Positions 19,410 through 26,449 of a stretch of DNA of 64,000 bases are shown here, one piece after another. Position numbers and translations under genes: made by a program. Position 1 is the first letter of the stretch. Each line of letters starts with the position of its first letter. The stretch covers positions 3,472,001 to 3,536,000 of the forward strand of contig NZ_AP025032.1 of the NCBI RefSeq assembly GCF_019973775.1, in the 5' to 3' direction. This DNA comes from Aureimonas sp. SA4125 (GTDB lineage Bacteria; Pseudomonadota; Alphaproteobacteria; Rhizobiales; Rhizobiaceae). The notes below the pieces were generated by a model. It was not told the origin of the DNA, did not search any database, and saw only the letters and a program-made list of their open reading frames with translations.

Positions 19410-21359
19410 TCAGTAGGACTTCGCCCCCCGCCCCGACAGAATGCCGAAACCGTCGATCAAGGCCTCGGTCCCGGCGAGCGCCTCGATCTCCCGCTTCACT
19501 TCGACCACATGAGCGTAGGCGGTTTCCGACGGCTGCTGCCCAAGGATCTCTTCGGCGCTGCGGAGTTCCCTATTTAGGGAGCGGAATCGGTGATGCAAGT
19601 GGAGCGCCTGCCGCACGGCCTCGCGCGCATCCTCCGGAGCGGCGTCCTCGAGGAAGGTCCAGAGCCTGAGTTCGCGCAGCCGCTGCTGGAAGCCCTCGTA
19701 GACCGCCCTCGCCCCGTCGGGAGCAAGATGGCGCAGAAGTTCCTCGCGCGACCCCGGGTGATGCTCGGCATAGATGTCGAGGACGGCCGAGCGCAGCTGC
19801 GACAAGCCGCCCTGCGGCAGTTCCAGTTCGGCGAAGTAGTCGAAGGCCTCGTGAAACAGGAGCGGATGGTTGATGAAGCCGACGACGATGGCCACCTCCC
19901 GCAGCGACGATTCCTGGACGCTTGCCCGCTTCATCAGACTGGAACGGGCGAGGCGATCGGAGACGACCGCGCGCTGCTGCCCGGCTGCCGACTTGCCGCG
20001 CCGTCCGTCCTCGCCGTCGCGGCGGCTGCCATAGGGCGGACGTCCGCCCTCGTTTCGCCGCGGCTGCGCCTTTCCGGCGCCGAAGAAGCTCTTGAGCCTT
20101 CCGTCGACGTCCTGCAGATAGTGTCGGCGGACATTCTCGTCGCCGATCTGCCGCGTCATCGCCTTCAGCCGGTGTTCGAGATCGGCGCGGCGCTCGGGCG
20201 TATCGAACTGGCCGCCGGCGGTCTCGCGCATCCACAGGAGATCGGCGAGCGGGCGGGCCGCGGCCAGGACTTCGCGAAAGGCTTCCGGACCGCTGTCGCG
20301 CACGAGATCGTCCGGGTCCTTCCCCTCGGGCAGAAGCGCAAATCGCAGCGAGCGGCCGGGCTTCAGAAGGGGCAGTGCGAGGTCCGCCGCGCGGTTCGCG
20401 GCCTTGAGGCCCGCGGCGTCGCCGTCGAAGCACAGGATCGGCTCGTCGGCATTGCGCCAGAGAAGTTCGAGTTGCCGGTCGGTCAGCGCCGTGCCGAGCG
20501 GCGCCACGACATGGCCGAAGCCCGCCTGGAAGAGGGCGATCGTGTCCATATAGCCCTCGACGACGACGAGCGTTCCCGCCGCCTTGGCGGCGCGCCGCGC
20601 CTTGGCAAGGTTGAACAGCGTCGCGCCCTTGTGGAAGACGTCGGTCTCCGGCGAGTTGAGATATTTTGCTGAGACCTCGGCGGACAGGGCCCTGCCCCCG
20701 AAAGCGATGATGCGCTCCTGGGCATCCTGGATCGGAAACATGATCCGGTCGCGAAACCGGTCGTAGGACACGGCGATGCCCTCGCCGTGGACGACCATTC
20801 CCGAGGCTTCGATCTCGGCCTTGCCGACGCCCTTCGCGACGAGACACTCCTTCAGCCGGTTGCGGCTGTCGGGCCCGTAGCCCAGGCCGAACGTCTTCTG
20901 CGTCACCGGGTTCAGCCCGCGATCGCGCAGATAGGCGCGCGCCTTGGCGCCTTCGGCCTCCTGCAACAGACCGGAAAAGAACTCGGCCGACAGCTTCAGC
21001 GCGTCGAGGATGGTCGCGCGCTGCTCGTCCCGGCGCTCGGCATCGGCATCGCGTGCGGGTAGCGCCAGCCCCGCCTCCGCCGCCAGCCGCTCGACCGCCT
21101 CGGGAAAGGACAGCCCTTCCGCCTCGACGAGGAAGCGGAAATGATCGCCGGAGACCCCGCAGCCAAAGCAGTGGTAGCGCCCCTTCTGGTCCTCGCAGTG
21201 GAAGGACGGCGATTTCTCGCCATGGAAAGGACAGCAGGCCCAGAAATCGCCCTTGGCCGTCTGCGACTTCTTGCGATCCCAGGTGACGCGCCGCCCGATC
21301 ACATCGGAAATCGGCACCCTGTCGCGGATATCGTCGAGGAAGCTCGGGGAAAAGCGCAT
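19410..21359 (-). CDS. dnaG: DNA primase DnaG
   Basis: 649 residues. The CHC2 zinc domain is at the N-terminus (CCPFHGEKSPSFHC then YHCFGCG, about residues 38-65). The catalytic core has the DnaG motif FRDRIMFPI, and the TOPRIM fold is visible as VVVEGYMD and LCFDGDAAG. The C-terminal helicase-interaction region is present. It makes RNA primers at the replication fork. The ATG at 21359 (MRFSPSFLDDIRDRVPIS) matches the family start; the longer upstream frame is not used. It precedes rpoD. Confidence 0.98.
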   Translation of the reverse strand: MRFSPSFLDDIRDRVPISDVIGRRVTWDRKKSQTAKGDFWACCPFHGEKSPSFHCEDQKGRYHCFGCGVSGDHFRFLVEAEGLSFPEAVERLAAEAGLALPARDADAERRDEQRATILDALKLSAEFFSGLLQEAEGAKARAYLRDRGLNPVTQKTFGLGYGPDSRNRLKECLVAKGVGKAEIEASGMVVHGEGIAVSYDRFRDRIMFPIQDAQERIIAFGGRALSAEVSAKYLNSPETDVFHKGATLFNLAKARRAAKAAGTLVVVEGYMDTIALFQAGFGHVVAPLGTALTDRQLELLWRNADEPILCFDGDAAGLKAANRAADLALPLLKPGRSLRFALLPEGKDPDDLVRDSGPEAFREVLAAARPLADLLWMRETAGGQFDTPERRADLEHRLKAMTRQIGDENVRRHYLQDVDGRLKSFFGAGKAQPRRNEGGRPPYGSRRDGEDGRRGKSAAGQQRAVVSDRLARSSLMKRASVQESSLREVAIVVGFINHPLLFHEAFDYFAELELPQGGLSQLRSAVLDIYAEHHPGSREELLRHLAPDGARAVYEGFQQRLRELRLWTFLEDAAPEDAREAVRQALHLHHRFRSLNRELRSAEEILGQQPSETAYAHVVEVKREIEALAGTEALIDGFGILSGRGAKSY

Positions 21360-21459
21360 GGGACTTTCACGGGGTCGCAGAACCGACAGAACTAGCACAG
21401 GCTGTGGCGGAAAGGGGGGCGACGGGACATGTGTCACCGTCATTCACAGGGCCGGACTG

Positions 21460-21756
21460 TCAGGATCCAGTGATGCTCGAAGGATCGACCTTTCGTCGCC
21501 CGTGCAGGACGCGCAGCACTTCCACCTCTTCGTTTCTGACGCGATAGAAGGCCAAGTATTGGCCGGAGACCAGACGCCTGATGCCCGGGCCGATGTCGTC
21601 GCACAGATATCCCGAATGGGGGTAGCGTGTAAGCTGCGTCAGGCGCTGCTCGATGGCATCGAGGACGTTGAGCGCCCCTCGGGGATTGTCCTCTGCGATA
21701 TGGAGAACGATGGCTTCGATATCAGCGGCCGCGAGAGGGGTGACCCGGAGCGTCAC
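21460..21756 (-). CDS. parE: ParE/RelE-superfamily toxin
   Basis: 98 residues starting at GTG 21756 (TLRVTPLAAADIEAIVLHIA), the typical ParE opening helix pair, with RRLVSGQYLAFYRV and EVLRVLHGRRKV as the conserved beta-strand and C-terminal signature. ParE toxins inhibit DNA gyrase; other RelE relatives cleave mRNA, and the motif pattern favours ParE. The GTG overlaps the antitoxin stop as GTGA, the standard type II arrangement that keeps toxin below antitoxin. It lies between dnaG and lrgA in opposite orientation to the latter. Confidence 0.85.
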   Translation of the reverse strand: MTLRVTPLAAADIEAIVLHIAEDNPRGALNVLDAIEQRLTQLTRYPHSGYLCDDIGPGIRRLVSGQYLAFYRVRNEEVEVLRVLHGRRKVDPSSITGS

Positions 21757-22028
21757 GGACGGACCGGGATGCCGGTACGCACCTTCTCGCGTATGCCCGT
21801 GAAGACCTCGGCCGCATCGAGCGCTGGCCCGCTGGCGATGCCGGCGTCGACGAGAGCGCGCAACTCCTCCACGGTGTAGCCGAGCAGATCGCGACGTTCC
21901 TGCCATTCCCGCACGGCTTCGCGGATGGCTTCACTGGCCGACGCGTATTGGCCTGCTCCGACGACATCGCGAACATATCCTGCCATTTCCGCAGTCAGTG
22001 CGATGGTGATTTTTTCGACCGCTGGCAT
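21753..22028 (-). CDS. parD: ParD-like antitoxin
   Basis: 91 residues from ATG 22028, which has a near-perfect GGAGGA five bases upstream; an in-frame ATG 15 bp earlier lacks this. The N-terminal ribbon-helix-helix reads KITIALTAEMAGYVRDVV followed by ASASEAIREAVREWQER, as in ParD/CopG antitoxins; the C-terminal tail (ALDAAEVFTGIREKV) would wrap the toxin. It neutralises ParE and represses its own promoter, most likely through the palindrome at 22055-22071. Confidence 0.87.
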   Translation of the reverse strand: MPAVEKITIALTAEMAGYVRDVVGAGQYASASEAIREAVREWQERRDLLGYTVEELRALVDAGIASGPALDAAEVFTGIREKVRTGIPVRP

Positions 22029-22054
22029 TGGGTCCTCCGTCATCCGTTTTCAGA

Positions 22055-22071
22055 GTATGCGTTTGGCATAC
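22055..22071. promoter_or_regulatory. palindromic operator of the ParDE operon
   Basis: GTATGC, five bases, GCATAC: a perfect 6-bp inverted repeat 27 bp upstream of the parD start codon. Ribbon-helix-helix antitoxins bind such short palindromes over their own promoters, so this is the probable autoregulatory site. Position and symmetry are seen; binding is inferred. Confidence 0.65.
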
Positions 22072-22189
22072 CGGACGCAACGCCGTCCAGTGTATGGGGC
22101 GATACCTTCCGGACGCCTCAGCGACCTTCCATTGACGACGATCGACGGCGTAACGTCGCGCTCCAGTTTGCCGTCGTACAGGACCGCCC

Positions 22190-22546
22190 ATGCTCCCTGC
22201 CCTCACCGCCATCTTCGCCTGCCAGCTTGCCGGCGAGGCGATCACCGCCTGGCTCGGTCTGCCGCTGCCCGGCCCGGTGATTGGCATGGCCCTGCTGTTC
22301 GCCGCGCTGATGCTGAAGGGCGCGGTGCCCGATGAGATCGGGCGCGTCGGCGATGGGCTGCTGCAGCACTTGTCGCTGCTGTTCGTCCCGGCGGGTGCCG
22401 GCATCATGATGCACTTTCATCGCCTGGAGGTTGACGCGCTGGGGCTCGGCACGGCGCTGGTCGTCTCGACCCTTGCCACCATTGCCGTCACGGGCCTTGC
22501 CATGCGTTTCCTGACGCGCCGCGGGGGCGACGCCGATGCCGGCTGA
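22190..22546 (+). CDS. lrgA: CidA/LrgA family membrane protein
   Basis: 118 residues with four hydrophobic segments. LPLPGPVIGMALLFAALML is the family hallmark, and HLSLLFVPAGAGIMMHF follows. LrgA/CidA proteins are holin-like or act with LrgB as a transporter of small organic acids such as pyruvate or glycolate in bacteria. It overlaps lrgB by 11 bases, so the two are cotranscribed. Confidence 0.9.
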   Translation: MLPALTAIFACQLAGEAITAWLGLPLPGPVIGMALLFAALMLKGAVPDEIGRVGDGLLQHLSLLFVPAGAGIMMHFHRLEVDALGLGTALVVSTLATIAVTGLAMRFLTRRGGDADAG

Positions 22547-23258
22547 ATCCCTGCGCGAGGTCTGGGTCTATCTCGCCGCTTCGCCGCTCCTGTCCCTGAC
22601 GCTGACGCTCGTCCTCTACCAGTTGGCGTTCGCGCTCTACCGCCGCGCCCGCTTTCTGGCGCTGCTCAATCCCGTCCTCCTGACGGTGGCGCTGGTCGTC
22701 ACGCTGCTGACGCTGACCGGCACGTCCTACGACACCTATTTCGAGGGCGCGCAGTTCATTCATTTCCTGCTCGGCCCGGCGACGGTGGCGCTTGCCATCC
22801 CGCTCTACCGGCAATTCGACAAGGTGCGGCGGCATGCAGGCGCGCTGGCCGTCAGCCTCGCCACGGGATCGCTGACCGCCATGGCCACGGCGATCGGCAT
22901 CGGCGCGCTGTTCGGCGTCGACCGTGCGGGCCTTATCGCCCTGGCGCCGAAGTCGGTGACCGCGCCGGTCGCCATGGGAATCGCCGAAAAGCTCGGCGGC
23001 GTGCCGTCGCTCACCGCCGTCCTCGTCATCGCCACCGGCATTCTTGGCGCCTCGCTCGGGCCGGCCGTGCTCGACCTCTGCGGCATCCACGGCAAGGCGG
23101 CCCGCGGCTTTGCCATGGGCACCGCCGCGCACGGCATCGGCACCGCGAGGGCGCTGCAGGAAAGCGAGATCGCCGGCGCCTTTTCGGGCCTTGCCATGGG
23201 CCTCAACGCGCTGGCGACAGCCATCGCCTTGCCCCTGCTGTGGTCGTTGCTGTTTTGA
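22536..23258 (+). CDS. lrgB: LrgB family membrane protein
   Basis: 240 residues, polytopic. Conserved stretches include FLLGPATVALAIPLYRQ, LAPKSVTAPVAMGIAE and GTAAHGIGTARALQ, all diagnostic of LrgB/YohK/PlgG. It works in the inner membrane with the LrgA partner encoded just upstream, in cell-lysis control or organic-acid transport (family knowledge; the role here is not determined). It is the last gene of the pair. Confidence 0.92.
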   Translation: MPAESLREVWVYLAASPLLSLTLTLVLYQLAFALYRRARFLALLNPVLLTVALVVTLLTLTGTSYDTYFEGAQFIHFLLGPATVALAIPLYRQFDKVRRHAGALAVSLATGSLTAMATAIGIGALFGVDRAGLIALAPKSVTAPVAMGIAEKLGGVPSLTAVLVIATGILGASLGPAVLDLCGIHGKAARGFAMGTAAHGIGTARALQESEIAGAFSGLAMGLNALATAIALPLLWSLLF

Positions 23259-23317
23259 GGGGTGCCTGATGTCAGACGGTAAGAGAGTATCGCCTAAGCG
23301 CGTCTGCTCCTCGGAAT

Positions 23318-23448
23318 AGTCATGCTCGGGCTTGACCCGAGCACCCATGCCGCGAGCGCATCGCTGCCAAGCCGGATCAGGAAAGTCGACCGTTCTCGAC
23401 CTCGTTCGCCGATCTTGGCATGGGTCCCGGATCAAGCCCGGGATGACT
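23318..23448. repeat. rhizobial extragenic palindromic element (RIME-like)
   Basis: AGTCATGCTCGGGCTTGACC... at 23318-23354 pairs with GGCATGGGTCCCGGATCAAG...ATGACT at 23417-23448. Each arm also contains its own small palindrome (CTCGGG/CCCGAG on the left, CCCGG/CCGGG on the right). This two-palindrome layout with gtcat...atgac ends and a gcccgggatgac motif is common in intergenic regions of Hyphomicrobiales and is known as RIME-type. It fills most of the lrgB-yqeY convergent gap and may act as a terminator. Confidence 0.8.
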
Positions 23449-23553
23449 GAAGCTGGGTCGTCGCGGCTGCGATTGGGGGCTTTGCGGCTGGCAATGGTTG
23501 CCTCACCAGGAAGGCGCCTCGCCGAAAACGAGCAGCAGCATTCGCGCCACCCC

Positions 23554-24009
23554 TCACCCCGCGCTCAGCATCCGCTTCACGACGCCGTTCGCCTTGCCGA
23601 AATCCATCTGGCCGGCATGGCGCTCCTTGAGGGCCGTCATCACCTTGCCCATGTCCTTCATGCCCGCGGCGCCGAGGTCGGTGATGGTGGCGGCCACAGT
23701 GGCTTCCATGCCGGCCTCGTCCATCTGGGTCGGCAGGAAGCCGGCGATGATCGCGATCTCCTCGCGTTCCTTGGCGGCGAGCTCGGGACGGGCGTTCTCC
23801 GCGTAGATCTTCGCCGATTCCTCGCGCTGCTTGGTCATCTTGCCGAGGATCTGGACGATCTCGTCGTCGCTGGCCGCGTCGCGACCGGAGCCGCGGTTGA
23901 GGATGTCCTTGTCCTTGATGGCCGCATTGACGAGACGGAGCGTCGAGGTCCGGGTCTTGTCGCCGGCCTTCATGGCGTCCTTCAGGGCATCGGTGATCGC
24001 AGCACGCAT
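23554..24009 (-). CDS. yqeY: GatB/YqeY domain protein
   Basis: 151 residues, the standard YqeY size. DALKDAMKAGDKTRTSTLRL at the N-terminus and IIAGFLPTQMDEAGMEA are family hallmarks, with the helical GatB-tail domain at the end (MGKVMTALKERHAGQMDF). It resembles the tRNA-binding tail of GatB, but the reaction is unknown. It is divergent from carA with a 280-bp gap, a conserved neighbourhood in alphaproteobacteria where yqeY lies near dnaG and rpoD. Confidence 0.92.
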   Translation of the reverse strand: MRAAITDALKDAMKAGDKTRTSTLRLVNAAIKDKDILNRGSGRDAASDDEIVQILGKMTKQREESAKIYAENARPELAAKEREEIAIIAGFLPTQMDEAGMEATVAATITDLGAAGMKDMGKVMTALKERHAGQMDFGKANGVVKRMLSAG

Positions 24010-24289
24010 CGGGGCCTCCTCGGCTTCTTATGGGGTCACGGCTCGCCTGCCACGCGCCCGGTTGCGCCGCGTGTCCGCGCCGCCATCGTCGAGCGGCACA
24101 GGCTGTCGTTCACCGCGGCATGTAAAGCTGCGGGGAAAGCCGTGCAAGAGACTTGCAGTTCCGGGCGTAAGGGTCGATATCCCCTCCAATGCACACTTTC
24201 CCTGGCGCCTGACCCGCGCGTTCCCTCCGCGCCTCCGGATGCGGGGGAGCGCCAGCGAGGGCGAAGGGCGACCGCTCGAAAGGCACCCC

Positions 24290-25474
24290 ATGACCGCAGG
24301 CTGGACGACACGCAAACCGACCGCACTCCTGGTGCTCGCCGACGGGACCGTCATCGAGGGCGACGGCATCGGCGCCGTCGGCGAGACGACCGGCGAGGTC
24401 TGCTTCAACACCGCCTTGACCGGCTATCAGGAGATCCTGACCGATCCCTCCTACGCCAAGCAGATCGTGACCTTCACCTTTCCGCACATCGGCAATGTCG
24501 GCGCCAACGACGAAGACACTGAAGACCTCGTCCCGGCCAATGCCCATGGCGCGGTCGGCGCGATCTTCCGGGCCGAAGTCTCGGCACCGTCGAACTACCG
24601 CTCCTCTGGCCATCTCGACGCCTGGCTGAAGCAGCGCGGCATCATCGCGCTGTCGGGCATCGACACCCGCGCCCTCACCGCCCACATCCGCGAGCACGGC
24701 ATGCCCAACGCCGTCATCGCGCACAATCCGGACGGCGTCTTCGACGTCGAGGCGCTGAAGGCGAAGGCGAAGGCCTGGTCCGGCCTCGAAGGCCTCGACC
24801 TCGCCAAGGATGTCGCCACGCTGCAGTCGGTGGTCTGGGACGAAAAACCCTGGGCCTGGAATGCCGGCTATGGCACCGAGAGCGAGCCGCGCTACACCGT
24901 CGTGGCCCTCGATTACGGCACCAAGCGCAACATCCTGCGTCTGATGACCGGCCGCGGCGCCCGCGTCGTGCTGATGCCGCCGACGGCGACGGCCGAGGAG
25001 GTCATGGCGCACAATCCCGACGGCATCTTCCTGTCCAATGGTCCGGGCGATCCGGCGGCAACCGGCGTCTATGCCGTGCCGACCATCCAGAAACTGATCG
25101 AGACGGGCGTGCCGATGTTCGGCATCTGCCTCGGCCACCAGATGCTGGCGTTGGCGCTGGGCGGCAAGACGACGAAGATGCACCAGGGCCATCACGGCGC
25201 CAATCATCCGGTCAAGGACTTCACCACCGGCAAGGTCGAGATCGTCTCGATGAACCACGGTTTCGCGGTGGAATCGGGAACCCTTCCGGCGGAAGTCGAG
25301 GAGACCCATGTCTCGCTGTTCGACCAATCGAACTGCGGCCTGAAGATGAAGGACGCCCCGGTCTTTTCGGTGCAGCATCATCCCGAGGCGTCGCCCGGCC
25401 CGCAGGACTCGCATTATCTGTTCGACCGCTTCTTCGACCTCATCGAAAGCCACAGGAAGCCGCAAGCCGCATGA
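24290..25474 (+). CDS. carA: carbamoyl-phosphate synthase small subunit
   Basis: 394 residues. The N-terminal CPSase_sm domain begins near TALLVLADGTVIEGDGIG; the C-terminal class I glutamine amidotransferase has nucleophile Cys280 in FGICLGHQ and His364/Glu366 in QHHPEASPGP. It releases ammonia from glutamine and channels it to CarB for carbamoyl phosphate, the precursor of arginine and pyrimidines. ATG 24290 gives the family-length product. carB lies about 1 kb downstream, separated by a terminator and two small genes, so the two subunits are not in one tight operon. Confidence 0.98.
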   Translation: MTAGWTTRKPTALLVLADGTVIEGDGIGAVGETTGEVCFNTALTGYQEILTDPSYAKQIVTFTFPHIGNVGANDEDTEDLVPANAHGAVGAIFRAEVSAPSNYRSSGHLDAWLKQRGIIALSGIDTRALTAHIREHGMPNAVIAHNPDGVFDVEALKAKAKAWSGLEGLDLAKDVATLQSVVWDEKPWAWNAGYGTESEPRYTVVALDYGTKRNILRLMTGRGARVVLMPPTATAEEVMAHNPDGIFLSNGPGDPAATGVYAVPTIQKLIETGVPMFGICLGHQMLALALGGKTTKMHQGHHGANHPVKDFTTGKVEIVSMNHGFAVESGTLPAEVEETHVSLFDQSNCGLKMKDAPVFSVQHHPEASPGPQDSHYLFDRFFDLIESHRKPQAA

Positions 25475-25506
25475 GCCCGGGGCATCGGCTGATCGCCTGA
25501 AACGAA

Positions 25507-25543
25507 GAAGGCGCCGGGGATACCCTCGGCGCCTTCAAGTTTT
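25507..25543 (+). terminator. rho-independent terminator of carA
   Basis: GAAGGCGCCG, a 10-base loop, CGGCGCCTTC, then AAGTTTT, beginning 32 bp after the carA stop. The perfect 10-bp stem and U-run indicate that carA is transcribed separately from carB. Confidence 0.88.
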
Positions 25544-25563
25544 CTGCCCTGCCTTTTCAGCCG

Positions 25564-25698
25564 TCACACGCGGAAAATCCGCGTGAGCCGACGAAAGAGC
25601 CGCCGGACGCCGCAGGAGAAAGTGGCATGGCGGTGAAGGTCGTCGCGATCGCGATCGCCTCCGTAGTTGCTTCTGGCGATGATGATATCGGCGAGCAT
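25564..25698 (-). CDS. possible 44-residue basic protein
   Basis: A short frame from ATG 25698 with a strong GGAAAGGA site eight or nine bases upstream. The peptide starts MLADIIIARSNYGGDRD and ends VRRLFRRLTRIFRV, an acidic-then-basic pattern with an amphipathic Arg/Leu/Phe tail. I do not recognise the family; the tail recalls small DUF1127-type proteins but lacks their core. It is the only frame with a good ribosome binding site in the 25544-25978 gap and is convergent with carA. Coding status is uncertain. Confidence 0.4.
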   Translation of the reverse strand: MLADIIIARSNYGGDRDRDDLHRHATFSCGVRRLFRRLTRIFRV

Positions 25699-25978
25699 TT
25701 GATGCCAATCCTTTCCGGAACGATGATGAAAGTCTCAAGACCGTCGGCGATTCCCGACAAATCCCGACCGGGCGGAGCAAAGCCTCCCGGCAGTCTGTAA
25801 GATGTGCACTGAGTGCGCTATAGTCAACTGCCGGTTGGCGCACCTGGTGCATTTATTGCATGCCCCGCCTGTGCGAGGCTTGCCAGACGCGCCGGCATCT
25901 GGAATGGCAAGGACCGTAAGTCCGGCAGTGTACTTCCGGACCCTGCGCCTCGCACCCGCCCGGCCTCTGGAGTGAACC

Positions 25979-26284
25979 ATGCAGCCCGACGATTTCCGCA
26001 GCTGGCGCAAGGCCCTTGGCTGGAAGCAGAAGGACGCTGCCGAGAAGCTCGGCCTGAAAAAACGCGTCATCCAGTATTACGAAAAGGGCGACCGCGACGG
26101 AAAGCCGATCGAGATCCCGAAGACCGTGGAGCTTGCCTGCTTGGCATTGACCCTCGGCTTCGAATCCTATGACGGCCAGCACATGCCACGCGCCAAGAAT
26201 GCCCCGGCCCTGCGCACGGCAGCCCCTGCCGAAGAGGAGGCGCCGCCCAAGCGCCAGGCCAGGACGGCAAAATCTGCCGAGTGA
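25979..26284 (+). CDS. small XRE-type helix-turn-helix protein
   Basis: 101 residues. The N-terminal HTH reads FRSWRKALGWKQKDAAEKLG then LKKRVIQYYEKGDRDG, an XRE/Cro fold; the C-terminus is an Ala/Lys/Glu-rich basic tail (PKRQARTAKSAE). It probably binds DNA as a dimer. It lies between carA and carB, facing carB, with CTGGAG upstream of the ATG. An AT-rich promoter region with the imperfect palindrome TGCATTTATTGCA lies at 25850-25862 and could be its own operator. A role in car regulation is possible only from position. Confidence 0.75.
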   Translation: MQPDDFRSWRKALGWKQKDAAEKLGLKKRVIQYYEKGDRDGKPIEIPKTVELACLALTLGFESYDGQHMPRAKNAPALRTAAPAEEEAPPKRQARTAKSAE

Positions 26285-26382
26285 TCGGTGGAATTGGCTG
26301 GGACAAGAGCGTTTCTGCTCTTTCGCCCGGCCGAGCTTTTGCCTATAAGCCGGCCCTAGCCTGAAGAAGTTTTGAGCCCGAA

Positions 26383-26413
26383 CCGGTCACGCCCGCAGCG
26401 CGACCGGATTTTT
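26383..26413 (+). terminator. terminator or attenuator just upstream of carB
   Basis: CCGGTC-A-CGC, loop CCGCA, GCG-C-GACCGG, then ATTTTTGG. The stem has one internal mismatch and a U-run and ends 37 bp before the carB start codon. It may terminate the HTH gene, or lie in the carB leader as an attenuator; no leader peptide rich in one amino acid was seen. Confidence 0.65.
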
Positions 26414-26449
26414 GGCGCGCTAACGAATAGCGTCTGTGAAAGAAGAGCC

